A stretch of 64,000 nucleotides of DNA, taken from NCBI GenBank assembly GCA_016342355.1, contig JAEINP010000001.1:124001-188000 (forward strand), written 5' to 3'. Positions within the stretch are counted from its first letter, which is position 1, and each line of letters opens with the position of its first letter. The position numbers and the translations under genes are program-made. The notes below the pieces were generated by a model. The model worked only from the letters and a program-made list of their open reading frames with translations, was not told the DNA's origin and did not search any database. This DNA comes from Desulfatibacillum sp. Lineage in GTDB: Bacteria; Desulfobacterota; Desulfobacteria; Desulfobacterales; Desulfatibacillaceae. Positions 25,889-33,389 of this stretch are shown in pieces.

Positions 25889-26773
25889 TCATGATCTTCC
25901 GGAATCCCTGGCAGGGTTGGCGTAGCAATACAGGCAACTGTGGGGGCACGGATGGAGAGCATAGGAACCCACGTCCCTGGATTCCATGCACCCGCAGCCT
26001 TGGGGGCCACGCTGGCCTTTGTCCCTTTTTCCGGACAAGCCCGGGCCGAATAACTCCTCCAGCAGGTGGTGATCAATGCATGCATGGGGCCTGATGCCGC
26101 TGTTTTTGGGCAATCCATCCTGCACGCTTTTTTCACAACAGGTATGCAGGCTGATCCCCCTGTCTCCCAAAATATCGTGCATGGAAACAAGTATTTCGGC
26201 CTGGCGCATGGGTTCCATGGGAGTGAAGGAGAAATTTCCCATGGCTCCAGTTCGCGTCACTATTTTCCGATAAACATCGACAAAGCTTGTGACGCATCGG
26301 GTGACGCCGCAGGCGGCGGCTTTGTCGGCGATTTTTTCCAGATCCCCCAGATTGTGGCCGGAGCGATTTCCGGCACGGTAATAGCAAATGGGATCAAAAC
26401 GCCAGGTTATGGCTTTAGGGCCAAACAGCTCGGCCAATTGGCCAAGCTGCTTTAAGCGGAGGTCCAGGGGCGGCGTCCGGGGCTCCAATAGGGGAGATTC
26501 CGAATTGATGGTAAAATGAAAAAAAAGATGATATCCTGCCTGGGTAAGGGTTGTCCCATATCCTTTTTCCAGGAAACGGGAATAATCCTTGGACCAAAAC
26601 ACAATGGAATGGACGGCTTCCCGGGTTGCCGGAACCTTGTGCATGGCTTTGGAGTAGGGATTCTGAACCTCGAAAAATCCCTGGTCTATGCCAGCCATAA
26701 ACCATTCCATATAGAACGCAGGGATGTCCGTTCGCCTTGATGCGGAAATGACTATTTTGTTGGATTTTTTCAT
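25889..26773 (-). CDS. DUF1848 family protein with C-terminal Cys cluster
   Basis: A 294-residue protein starting MKKSNKIVISASRRTDIPAF, the hallmark opening of DUF1848. The block VPATREAVHSIVFWSKDYSR and the later FHFTIN are typical. A C-terminal set of Cys (CGCMESRDVGSY, then HPCPHSCLYCYANP) contains a C-x3-C-x2-C of radical SAM type. Members are thought to be Fe-S proteins of unknown reaction. It is convergent with the flippase and divergent from the TatT-like gene. Confidence 0.85.
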   Translation of the reverse strand: MKKSNKIVISASRRTDIPAFYMEWFMAGIDQGFFEVQNPYSKAMHKVPATREAVHSIVFWSKDYSRFLEKGYGTTLTQAGYHLFFHFTINSESPLLEPRTPPLDLRLKQLGQLAELFGPKAITWRFDPICYYRAGNRSGHNLGDLEKIADKAAACGVTRCVTSFVDVYRKIVTRTGAMGNFSFTPMEPMRQAEILVSMHDILGDRGISLHTCCEKSVQDGLPKNSGIRPHACIDHHLLEELFGPGLSGKRDKGQRGPQGCGCMESRDVGSYALHPCPHSCLYCYANPARDSGRS

Positions 26774-26812
26774 GAGTCTTTCCCAAAGGCTGGCGACCCT
26801 GGAGGTGCTGAA

Positions 26813-27634
26813 TTGAAGTTACATAGAATTTTTTTTATTGTTCCAATCCTTCTTTACTTGGCGTCTTTTGTGTTGGCGGACCAGGGTTTTGAGGAAGCGA
26901 TCCTCAAAGACATCAAGGTCCGGATTGAAGATGCCTATTACACGGATAACAAAAATGAGCTTCTGGCGCAAATCAAACGCGTAACGCCCCTTACGGAAAA
27001 TGAGGGGGCAAAGTGGTACGCTCACTATTACTTGGCCTTTAGTTACAATCACTTGTCCATGCTCTACCTGACCACCGATGAGCCCCAGGCCCAGGAGTAT
27101 CTGGACAAAGCCTTTGAACATGTGGATGCCGCCCTCGGAATCCAGGAAAAGGCGGAACTCTACGTGCTGTGCATCTCCATGATGGGCAAGAAAATCACCC
27201 TGGGCTCCACCTTGCTGCGCATGACACGCGGTCTGGAGACCTTGCGCCTGATGGGCAAAGCCCGGGAATTGGACCCCAATATGCCCGGAGTGGTTTTCGA
27301 ACATGCCATGACCGAGTATCACACCCCTGTGGAATTCGGCGGAGGCGTTGACAAAGCCAAGGCTCTGTTGAGAAAAAATTTAAAAATACTGGACAGTTAC
27401 AGGCACCAAGACCCCTTGTATATTGATTGGCACCTGAGAGAGGACAATCTTGCCTGGCTAGCCTATATGGAAGCGGAAACAGGCAACATGGGCGAGGCCG
27501 CGGAGTATTTTCAGGAAGCCGCCACCCTTCGGCCCGACCATTCCTTTCTCAATAAGGTGGTGGAAAAAAAACTGAACGAAAAAATGAATGAACTCCTGCG
27601 CAGCAAGCAGGAAGGGGAAGCAAAACATGGCTGA
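26813..27634 (+). CDS. Periplasmic TPR protein, TatT-like
   Basis: A 273-residue exported protein. The signal peptide (IFFIVPILLYLASFVLA) is followed by helical repeats of TPR type (AKWYAHYYLAFSYNHLSMLY; ADLYVLCISMMGKKI-like; AWLAYMEAETGNMGEAAEYF). The layout, with long paired helices and a conserved MTEYHTPVEFGGGVDKAKA turn, fits the TatT family found with TRAP-type binding proteins. It overlaps the asnS start by 8 bases. A second protein of this kind lies at 42792-43583, so it could serve the orphan DctP/MMPL pair; that is inference. Confidence 0.65.
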   Translation: MKLHRIFFIVPILLYLASFVLADQGFEEAILKDIKVRIEDAYYTDNKNELLAQIKRVTPLTENEGAKWYAHYYLAFSYNHLSMLYLTTDEPQAQEYLDKAFEHVDAALGIQEKAELYVLCISMMGKKITLGSTLLRMTRGLETLRLMGKARELDPNMPGVVFEHAMTEYHTPVEFGGGVDKAKALLRKNLKILDSYRHQDPLYIDWHLREDNLAWLAYMEAETGNMGEAAEYFQEAATLRPDHSFLNKVVEKKLNEKMNELLRSKQEGEAKHG

Positions 27635-29024
27635 GCCAGTTCCTCCTTCTTCCGGTCAAACACCCCGAACCCGGTTGGCCGCCTTGCTCAATGCTTCCAG
27701 ACCGTTGGAAAATGTCCTGGTTAAGGGATGGGTGCGCACAGTCCGGGACCAAAAAGGTTTTTCCTTTTTGGAGATCAACGACGGCTCCAGCCTTCAAAAT
27801 CTCCAGGTAATCGCCGAAGACGGAAGCGCTTGTTACCAGACCGCCATTGCCCTTACCACAGGCTGCTCCGTGGAAGTCCACGGACAACTGGTGGCCTCCC
27901 CCGGCAAGGGCCAGGACTGGGAAGTCAAGGCGCGGGAAATCCTTTTGATCGGTGATTGCCCGGACACTTTTCCGCTCCAGAAAAAACGCCATTCGGACGA
28001 ATACCTGCGCACCATCGCCCATTTGCGGCCACGGACCAACAAATTCGGGGCGCTTTTTCGCATCCGCTCCTCCCTGGCCCTGGCTGTGCACAATTTTTTT
28101 GCGGACCGGGGTTTTGTCTACGTCCAGACCCCCATCATCACAGGAAGCGATTGCGAAGGCGCGGGAGAGATGTTCACACTCACCACCCAGCGCAAAGGCG
28201 AAACCCTGGCGCCGGACAAGGATTTTTTCGGCAAGGCCGCCTATCTCACGGTGTCCGGGCAGTTGGAGGCCGAAATGTTCGCCTGCGCCCTGGGCAGCGT
28301 ATACACCTTCGGCCCCACTTTTCGGGCGGAAAACTCCAACACCAGCCGCCACGCCGCCGAGTTCTGGATGATCGAGCCGGAAATGGCCTTTGCAGACCTG
28401 AATGATAACATGACCCTTGGCGAGGATCTGGTGCGCCATCTGGTCTCCCACGCCCTGGATAAATGCTCGGAAGACGTGGACCTGTTTGCAAAATTCGTGG
28501 ATAAAACCCTCCGGGGCGCCCTGGACAATATCATCAACAATGATTTTGTCCGCATGTCCTATACAGAGGCCGTGGAGGTCCTGCAGAAATCCAACCAATC
28601 CTTCCAGTACCAGCCCATGTGGGGTAAGGACCTCCAGACCGAACACGAACGCTACATCGCGGAAGAATATTGCAAAAAACCCGTGATTGTTTATGATTAT
28701 CCGGCCGCCATCAAGCCCTTTTACATGCGGGTCAACCCGGACGGAAAAACCGTGGCGGCCATGGACGTGCTGGCGCCCCGGATAGGCGAAATCATAGGCG
28801 GCAGCCAGCGCGAGGAAAGGCTGAACGTGCTGGAATCCCGAATTCGGGAAATGGGCCTGAGCGAAGAGGAATACTGGTGGTACCTGGATTCCCGGCGATT
28901 CGGCACAACGCCCCACGCGGGTTTTGGCATGGGCTTTGAACGGGTTTTGATGATGGTGACCGGGATTTCCAATATCCGGGACGTCATCCCCTTCCCCCGT
29001 ACGCCCGGGAACATTGAATTTTAA
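27627..29024 (+). CDS. asnS: Asparaginyl-tRNA synthetase
   Basis: A 465-residue class IIb enzyme. The start at 27627 has GGAAGGGG upstream; thirteen codons of open frame before it are not used. An OB-fold anticodon domain (VLVKGWVRTVRDQKGFSFLE) is followed by the catalytic domain with motif 2 (FRAENSNTSRHAAEFWMIEP) and motif 3 (GFGMGFERVLMMVTG). The block FADLNDNMTLGEDLV favours Asn over Asp specificity. It reads from inside the upstream TPR gene and ends in a terminator. Confidence 0.95.
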   Translation: MAEPVPPSSGQTPRTRLAALLNASRPLENVLVKGWVRTVRDQKGFSFLEINDGSSLQNLQVIAEDGSACYQTAIALTTGCSVEVHGQLVASPGKGQDWEVKAREILLIGDCPDTFPLQKKRHSDEYLRTIAHLRPRTNKFGALFRIRSSLALAVHNFFADRGFVYVQTPIITGSDCEGAGEMFTLTTQRKGETLAPDKDFFGKAAYLTVSGQLEAEMFACALGSVYTFGPTFRAENSNTSRHAAEFWMIEPEMAFADLNDNMTLGEDLVRHLVSHALDKCSEDVDLFAKFVDKTLRGALDNIINNDFVRMSYTEAVEVLQKSNQSFQYQPMWGKDLQTEHERYIAEEYCKKPVIVYDYPAAIKPFYMRVNPDGKTVAAMDVLAPRIGEIIGGSQREERLNVLESRIREMGLSEEEYWWYLDSRRFGTTPHAGFGMGFERVLMMVTGISNIRDVIPFPRTPGNIEF

Positions 29025-29030
29025 CCTTTT

Positions 29031-29051
29031 CCTCCCACACGGGAGGCTTTT
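29031..29051 (+). terminator. Terminator after asnS
   Basis: CCTCCC and GGGAGG pair across a 4-base loop and are followed by CTTTTG, 6 bases past the asnS stop. Confidence 0.65.
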
Positions 29052-29096
29052 GCAGGCAATCAAAGCCCAATACGGGCTTAGGATATTTGGCATTTC

Positions 29097-29936
29097 ATGG
29101 GTTTCATTAAGGAGTACCGGTTCGGCGATGTCCAGGCTTTTGAAACAGGGCGGGCGTCCCGGGGTAAATCTCCACTCATAAGTTCTTTTTCCTACCTGGC
29201 TGGCGGGGTGATGATAGACACCGGCCCGCGCCACGCCCGGAAGGAAATGCTTCAGGCGCACAGGCTTTACCCGGTAAAGATGATTTGCCTGACGCACCAT
29301 CACGAGGACCACAGCGGCAACGCCGCAGCCATGCGGGACCTTTGGGGCCTCCAGATCCACGGCCATCCCCTGTGCGTGCAAAAAATGGCGCAGTCTTTTC
29401 CCATACTGCCCTACCAGCGCTTTCTTTTTGGCAAGTCCGAGCCGGTGGCTATGGAAAACCTGCCCGAACGCATCGACACCCGGGACATAAGGCTGTATCC
29501 CATATACACCCCCGGCCATAGCAAAGACCACACCTGCTATTTTGAGCCTAACCGGGGCTGGCTTTTTTCCGGGGATGCGTACCTGGGGGACAGGGCCAAA
29601 TACTTCCGGTCCGACGAGAACATGGGGGAGGAGATTCTTTCCCTGAGAAAAATTATGGACCTGGATTTTGAAAGCCTGTTTTGCGCCCATAATCCCCAGC
29701 CATTGAACGGCAAGGCCTGCATTGCAACCAAACTGGCCTTCCTGGAAGATATGTACGGAAAAGTGGCGGACCTTCGCAGCAAGGGCATGGGACCAAGGGG
29801 CATCATGCGAAAGCTGGCCATCAAGGAAAGTTACGCCACAAAAATTGTATGCATGGGCAACATTAGCGCCCTGAATATGGTCCGATCCGCACTGGAAGTG
29901 GCCGACGCAGGAGGGCCCGAAAGCCTGGCCCCCTGA
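29097..29936 (+). CDS. MBL-fold metallo-hydrolase
   Basis: A 279-residue metallo-beta-lactamase-fold protein. The metal motif THHHEDHSGNAAAM (HxHxDH) is near residue 65, a further His lies in TPGHSKDHTCYF, and the metal-bridging Asp in LFSGDAYLG. A C-terminal helical domain (SKGMGPRGIMRKLAIKESYA) follows. The reaction is unknown; hydrolysis of a thioester or phosphodiester is typical. No clear ribosome site close to the ATG. Likely same transcript as the nitrilase-like gene, 29 bases on. Confidence 0.85.
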   Translation: MGFIKEYRFGDVQAFETGRASRGKSPLISSFSYLAGGVMIDTGPRHARKEMLQAHRLYPVKMICLTHHHEDHSGNAAAMRDLWGLQIHGHPLCVQKMAQSFPILPYQRFLFGKSEPVAMENLPERIDTRDIRLYPIYTPGHSKDHTCYFEPNRGWLFSGDAYLGDRAKYFRSDENMGEEILSLRKIMDLDFESLFCAHNPQPLNGKACIATKLAFLEDMYGKVADLRSKGMGPRGIMRKLAIKESYATKIVCMGNISALNMVRSALEVADAGGPESLAP

Positions 29937-29965
29937 ACGCCGAGTCGCAAAAACTGGGGGGTATT

Positions 29966-30889
29966 ATGAAAGTCGCCGCCGTTCAAATGCGCGCCGCTTT
30001 AGGCGAGGTGGAAACCAATCTCAAATCCGCAGAAAACCTTGTGAAAGACGCTTTCGCCTCGGGGGCCAAAATGGTCATCCTCCCGGAGTTTTTTCCTTCC
30101 GCCATGGCATTCCATCCAAAAATGATCCGGGCGGCCCGGCCCCTGGACGGCGCTCCCATGGAGTTGCTCAAACGCCTTGCCCGCGAGCACGACGGCATTG
30201 TAGGCGGCTCGTTCAACGCCATCCGCCAGGGGGCGGTGTACAACACCTTTGTGCTGGCATTCCCCGACGGCGCCACCCATCTCCACGATAAGGACCAGCC
30301 CACCATGTGGGAGAATTGTTACTACAAAGGCGGAAGCGACGATGGAGTCCTGAACACCGCAATCGGCCCGGTGGGCGCGGCCATGTGCTGGGAATTTGTC
30401 CGGTCCCGCACGGCCCAACGCTTACGGGGCAAAGTCAAGGTGGTGGTGGGTGGTTCCTGCTGGTGGGACCTGCCGCGCCTGACCCTCCCGGGTTTTTCAC
30501 CGGCTGTGAGCGCTTCCCTGTTGGAAATCATGCGACAAAGCCCGCCTAACATTGCCCGGATGGTGGGTGCGCCGGTGGTTCATGCGGCCCACGCCGGGGA
30601 TTTCAAAGGAAAAATGCCCCTGATGCCCGGTTTTCCCTACGAAAGCCACCTGCTGGGCCAGGCCATGATCACCGACGCCCGGGGCAATATCCTGGCGAAA
30701 ATGGACCGGGAGCAGGGCTTTATCACGGCGGACGTGGACCTTGACGAAAGGGTGGAGCCCTCGGAGCCTGTGCCCGAATCCTTCTGGATTCCCAATTTGC
30801 CCTTGCAAATCAAGGCGGTTTGGGCGTACCAAAACTGGCATGGCAAGCGGTATTATCGCCTTAAAACCAAAAAGACGCTGGGTTTGTAA
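29966..30889 (+). CDS. Carbon-nitrogen hydrolase (nitrilase superfamily)
   Basis: A 307-residue cytoplasmic enzyme with the full catalytic set: Glu in KMVILPEFFPS, Lys in HLHDKDQPTMWEN and Cys in GAAMCWEFVRS. Length and N-terminal KVAAVQMRAALGEVETNL are typical. Substrate, probably an amide or carbamoyl compound, is unknown. GGGGG lies 5 bases before the ATG. crcB follows after 2 bases. Confidence 0.88.
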   Translation: MKVAAVQMRAALGEVETNLKSAENLVKDAFASGAKMVILPEFFPSAMAFHPKMIRAARPLDGAPMELLKRLAREHDGIVGGSFNAIRQGAVYNTFVLAFPDGATHLHDKDQPTMWENCYYKGGSDDGVLNTAIGPVGAAMCWEFVRSRTAQRLRGKVKVVVGGSCWWDLPRLTLPGFSPAVSASLLEIMRQSPPNIARMVGAPVVHAAHAGDFKGKMPLMPGFPYESHLLGQAMITDARGNILAKMDREQGFITADVDLDERVEPSEPVPESFWIPNLPLQIKAVWAYQNWHGKRYYRLKTKKTLGL

Positions 30890-30891
30890 AA

Positions 30892-31281
30892 ATGGAGACA
30901 GGAGCAATCAAACTGTTGGTCATCGGATTGGGCGGCTTTGTGGGCGCCATCTCCCGTTATTTAATAGGCGGCTGGGTCCACCGGCTGTTCCCCGGCTCCA
31001 CCTTTCCCCTGGGCACCATGACCGTGAATGTGGCCGGATGCTTTCTCATCGGCCTGGGATGGGGACTCATTGAAACCCGGGGCCTGTTCTCTCCTAATAT
31101 GCGGGCACTGCTCCTGGTGGGCTTCCTGGGCAGCCTCACCACCTTTTCCACCTTTGGCTTTGAAACCTTTCAATTGGCCCGGAACGGTCAGACAGTCTGG
31201 TCTATCCTGAACATCACCCTGAGCCTGGTCCTGGGACTCCTGGCTGTCATCGGCGGCAATGCCGCGTCCCGTATGCTCTAA
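30892..31281 (+). CDS. crcB: Fluoride exporter CrcB/Fluc
   Basis: A 129-residue membrane protein with four helices. The family motifs are all present: GGFVGAISRYLIGG, GTMTVNVAGCFLIGL and GFLGSLTTFSTFGFE, including the TTFSTF run that lines the pore. It forms a dimer that lets fluoride leave the cell. It starts 2 bases after the nitrilase stop. I see no fluoride riboswitch upstream, because the upstream space is coding. Confidence 0.95.
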   Translation: METGAIKLLVIGLGGFVGAISRYLIGGWVHRLFPGSTFPLGTMTVNVAGCFLIGLGWGLIETRGLFSPNMRALLLVGFLGSLTTFSTFGFETFQLARNGQTVWSILNITLSLVLGLLAVIGGNAASRML

Positions 31282-31291
31282 AGGAGGAAAT

Positions 31292-31636
31292 ATGCGCTAT
31301 CCCAAAGACGGCAAGTTGTTGAGGATTTTTTTGGGCGAAACCGTGCAGCATAAAGGCGTTCCCCTCCACGAATGGATCGTGAAGAAAGCCCGGAAAGAGG
31401 GCCTGGCCGGAGCCACGGTGCTGCGGGGTATTTTGGGCTACGGAGCCAACAGCACCATCCATACCACCAAGATTTTGCGCCTGTCCGAAGATTTGCCCGT
31501 GGTGGTGGAAATCGTGGACACAGCCGACAAGATAGAAGCCTTCTTGGATACCATTGACGAAGTAATCACCGAGGGCATGGCCACCGTCCAAAACGCCCAG
31601 ATCGTTTTTTATCGCTCCAATGCCAAAAAGATGTGA
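31292..31636 (+). CDS. DUF190 family protein linked to crcB
   Basis: A 114-residue soluble protein with AGGAGG 6 bases before the ATG. It starts MRYPKDGKLLRIFLGETV and contains RGILGYGANSTIHTTKILRL and LPVVVEIVDTADKIEAFL, the ferredoxin-like fold pattern of DUF190. It sits 10 bases after crcB, the usual pairing; it may bind a ligand linked to fluoride tolerance, though this is not shown. Confidence 0.9.
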   Translation: MRYPKDGKLLRIFLGETVQHKGVPLHEWIVKKARKEGLAGATVLRGILGYGANSTIHTTKILRLSEDLPVVVEIVDTADKIEAFLDTIDEVITEGMATVQNAQIVFYRSNAKKM

Positions 31637-31682
31637 GCCATTGGCAAACCAAGCCCGTGCCGATGGCCGCATTGAAGTGATC

Positions 31683-31700
31683 CCAAATGGTTTGGTTTTT
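31683..31700 (+). terminator. Terminator after the crcB-DUF190 operon
   Basis: CCAAA and TTTGG pair across a 3-base loop and run into five T, 46 bases past the DUF190 stop. A longer stem, GCCATTGG with CCGATGGC, lies just before it at about 31638-31668. Confidence 0.65.
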
Positions 31701-31720
31701 AACAAAAGTGGAAAAAGAAG

Positions 31721-31747
31721 CAGCAATTTCCTAACCAGAAATTGCTG
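31721..31747. repeat. Perfect 10-base inverted repeat
   Basis: CAGCAATTTC pairs with GAAATTGCTG across a 7-base loop. On the minus strand a T-rich stretch follows, so it may stop leftward reading. Confidence 0.6.
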
Positions 31748-32020
31748 GCAATTATTGAAAATATAAATTTTAGTGAAAACCGCTTCCCGCCCCTGCATTT
31801 TTCACAGAAAACCCCGATGCAGAATTAACCCTGGGCTCTCTGAAAAAAAACCGGGCTCAACTTGTCTAAAGGAGTCACACTGAAGGGTCTGAATGGATGG
31901 ATTGAGAGTACACGCATGATAGCTTACCATCAATAAGGGAATGAGAAAATGAGATGGACGCTTATGGGAAATCGTCGTTTGAACCCAGATAGGCAGTCCG
32001 TCTGAGGCGGTACAATTTAT

Positions 32021-32055
32021 TAAGGGGTTGGCTTCGGCTAGTCCCCCTTTTGTTT
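32021..32055 (+). terminator. Terminator-like hairpin with UUCG loop
   Basis: AAGGGG and CCCCCTTT close a stem whose tip is C-TTCG-G, a very stable tetraloop, followed by TTTTGTTT. No CDS of any size ends just before it, so it would end either a short RNA from about 31.8-32.0 kb or read-through from crcB. Confidence 0.6.
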
Positions 32056-32058
32056 CTA

Positions 32059-32083
32059 CCCGGGTAAAGTCTTCTTACCTGGG
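32059..32083. repeat. Second hairpin, CCCGGGTAA / TTACCTGGG
   Basis: A 9-base stem with one G-T pair and a 7-base loop, 4 bases after the UUCG hairpin. Seen directly in the sequence. Role unknown. Confidence 0.55.
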
Positions 32084-32114
32084 ATATTCAGAAAGCACCT
32101 CAGCCAGAATATCA

Positions 32115-32318
32115 TCAGCACATTATATCTACCGTAACAGGCAAATTCTTCAAGACCTGCAGGGCCGATTCCACCATTTCATCCTGAACCAGATTGGCTA
32201 TTCACCCGGAATTATCCACCCGAGACTCGACCACCAGTTCGTCATGGATGAAGGCAACGTTTTGTACCCCGGTTATTTGCAATATTATTGGAGCCCATGT
32301 CATAGCTTTGGATAGATA
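32115..32318 (-). pseudogene. Remnant of a family A DNA polymerase (C-terminal end)
   Basis: Reading leftward, an open stretch gives QNVAFIHDELVVESRVDN, which carries motif C (HDE) of DNA polymerase I-type enzymes. After an in-frame TGA the same frame continues IANLVQDEMVESALQVLKNL, ending at a second stop, as the end of such a polymerase would. Nothing upstream in the frame is polymerase-like past a TAA at 32319-32321. So this is only the last 60 or so codons of a broken gene, perhaps of phage origin. Confidence 0.65.
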
Positions 32319-32544
32319 TTAAAAGCAACATTGAATGCGCGTAACTTGAGAATAGACTTGCAAAGTTCCGACACGAGAGTGTATTATCCAAACATATGAA
32401 GAATGGGGTTCAGACGGGTTTTGGGACTGGGAGACGTCATACTGGTGGCCATGATGGATGAATTCCATGATTGGATGGTCGAGAGACCAGAAAAATCGGA
32501 TCGAGAGAAATTGAAGCGAAACATAAAAGAAAAGGAAAAATGAG

Positions 32545-32655
32545 ATGGGTGACAAAGGAAGTAAAGATAAAGGCAAGCGGGAAGACCAGAAAAAAAGCCA
32601 ACACACCCCGAAAGAGAAGCGGAAGCTGAAAAAAGATAAAAATAAAAATAAATAA
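32545..32655 (+). CDS. 36-residue highly basic small protein
   Basis: The frame starts MGDKGSKDKGKREDQKKSQH and ends with a Lys-rich KEKRKLKKDKN tail; about half its residues are Lys, Arg, Asp or Glu. I recall very similar tiny proteins (MGDKGSKDKGKRE followed by TPKEKRKLKKEK) annotated as hypothetical in many bacteria, which argues it is real despite its size. A weak GGA ribosome site lies about 10 bases upstream. It sits alone in decayed DNA. Nucleic acid binding is a guess based on charge. Confidence 0.7.
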   Translation: MGDKGSKDKGKREDQKKSQHTPKEKRKLKKDKNKNK

Positions 32656-33389
32656 TATAAGACTGTTACAGCTATAAAGGCTGCTATTTGATCTGGAAGA
32701 TACCCTTTTCTGGGAGGGGCGTTTGTCAGTCTACATTGGAGCCTCATTCCAAATCCACCACCAACGGCACATTCTTCAAGACCTGCTTTCCTGAATTTTC
32801 ATTTCGTATTGGCGCCAAGGCACAGATTTCTTGGTTAAGCCTATTGTCCGGCTGCCTCACACAATAAGAAACAACCGGACAACGGACACTAAACAGTGAT
32901 TTCGGCTTACCCAAAAAGCTCTTCCGGATTGAAGTCATCCGCTGATAGCGATGTTGGAGGCTGACTATGGCGGCTGGCTTCGTATTCCAACCCATTTGGG
33001 GGAGCTGGATTTTTTGTTATTGGATACTTCGGCCAAGCACATTTTAATTCCGAATTCAGCCATAAAGGATGGAACATGCATAAAGCTATGCGCGTTGGCG
33101 GCTTCAAATACATGCTTCATTTCGTGATTTTCTCCCTCCTGGGTAAAGCCGCGCAATCTTACTTCTTTACCCGCAATTAGGAATGACCCAAAATTTTGGA
33201 TTATGCCCGCATATCGCCGTTCCATAAACCGTGCATCACGCCATGGCATCAATTCCATCTAAACCGGCAGAATTCCCTGCGGGCCATTCCATTTGCCAGC
33301 ATTCACCCATTGATGGTATAAATTTTAGACGCTTATACACAGGCGAGTCCTGTGTTAACCATGGTTTGCCATTATAGGGGGAGTCACAC
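32656..33389. other. Decayed DNA, no intact gene
   Basis: Several overlapping leftward frames of 68-97 codons exist, none with a ribosome site or a recognisable family. One frame around 32965-33258 contains HEMKHVFEAANAHSF, loosely like a metallopeptidase site, but this is too weak to call. The region also holds a second tiny polymerase-like end at 32744-32785. Confidence 0.45.
32744..32785 (-). pseudogene. Second copy of the polymerase C-terminal end
   Basis: Leftward codons read QVLKNVPLVVDLE and stop, closely matching LQVLKNLPVTVDIM at the end of the remnant at 32115-32318. The two share the 16-base string ATTCTTCAAGACCTGC on the plus strand. Only about 14 codons remain, so the call rests on this pairing. 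Confidence 0.45.

Noticed and set aside
27549-29690. A 713-codon open frame on the minus strand
   Set aside because: It lies exactly opposite asnS and the MBL hydrolase, is rich in His, Gly and Val as expected for the shadow of a GC-rich gene, and matches no family.
30800-30891. Fluoride riboswitch before crcB
   Set aside because: crcB starts 2 bases after the nitrilase stop, and no fluoride-aptamer pattern is visible in this coding sequence.
32965-33258. A 97-codon minus-strand frame with an HEMKH string
   Set aside because: Loose likeness to a metallopeptidase only; no start signal and the surrounding DNA is decayed.
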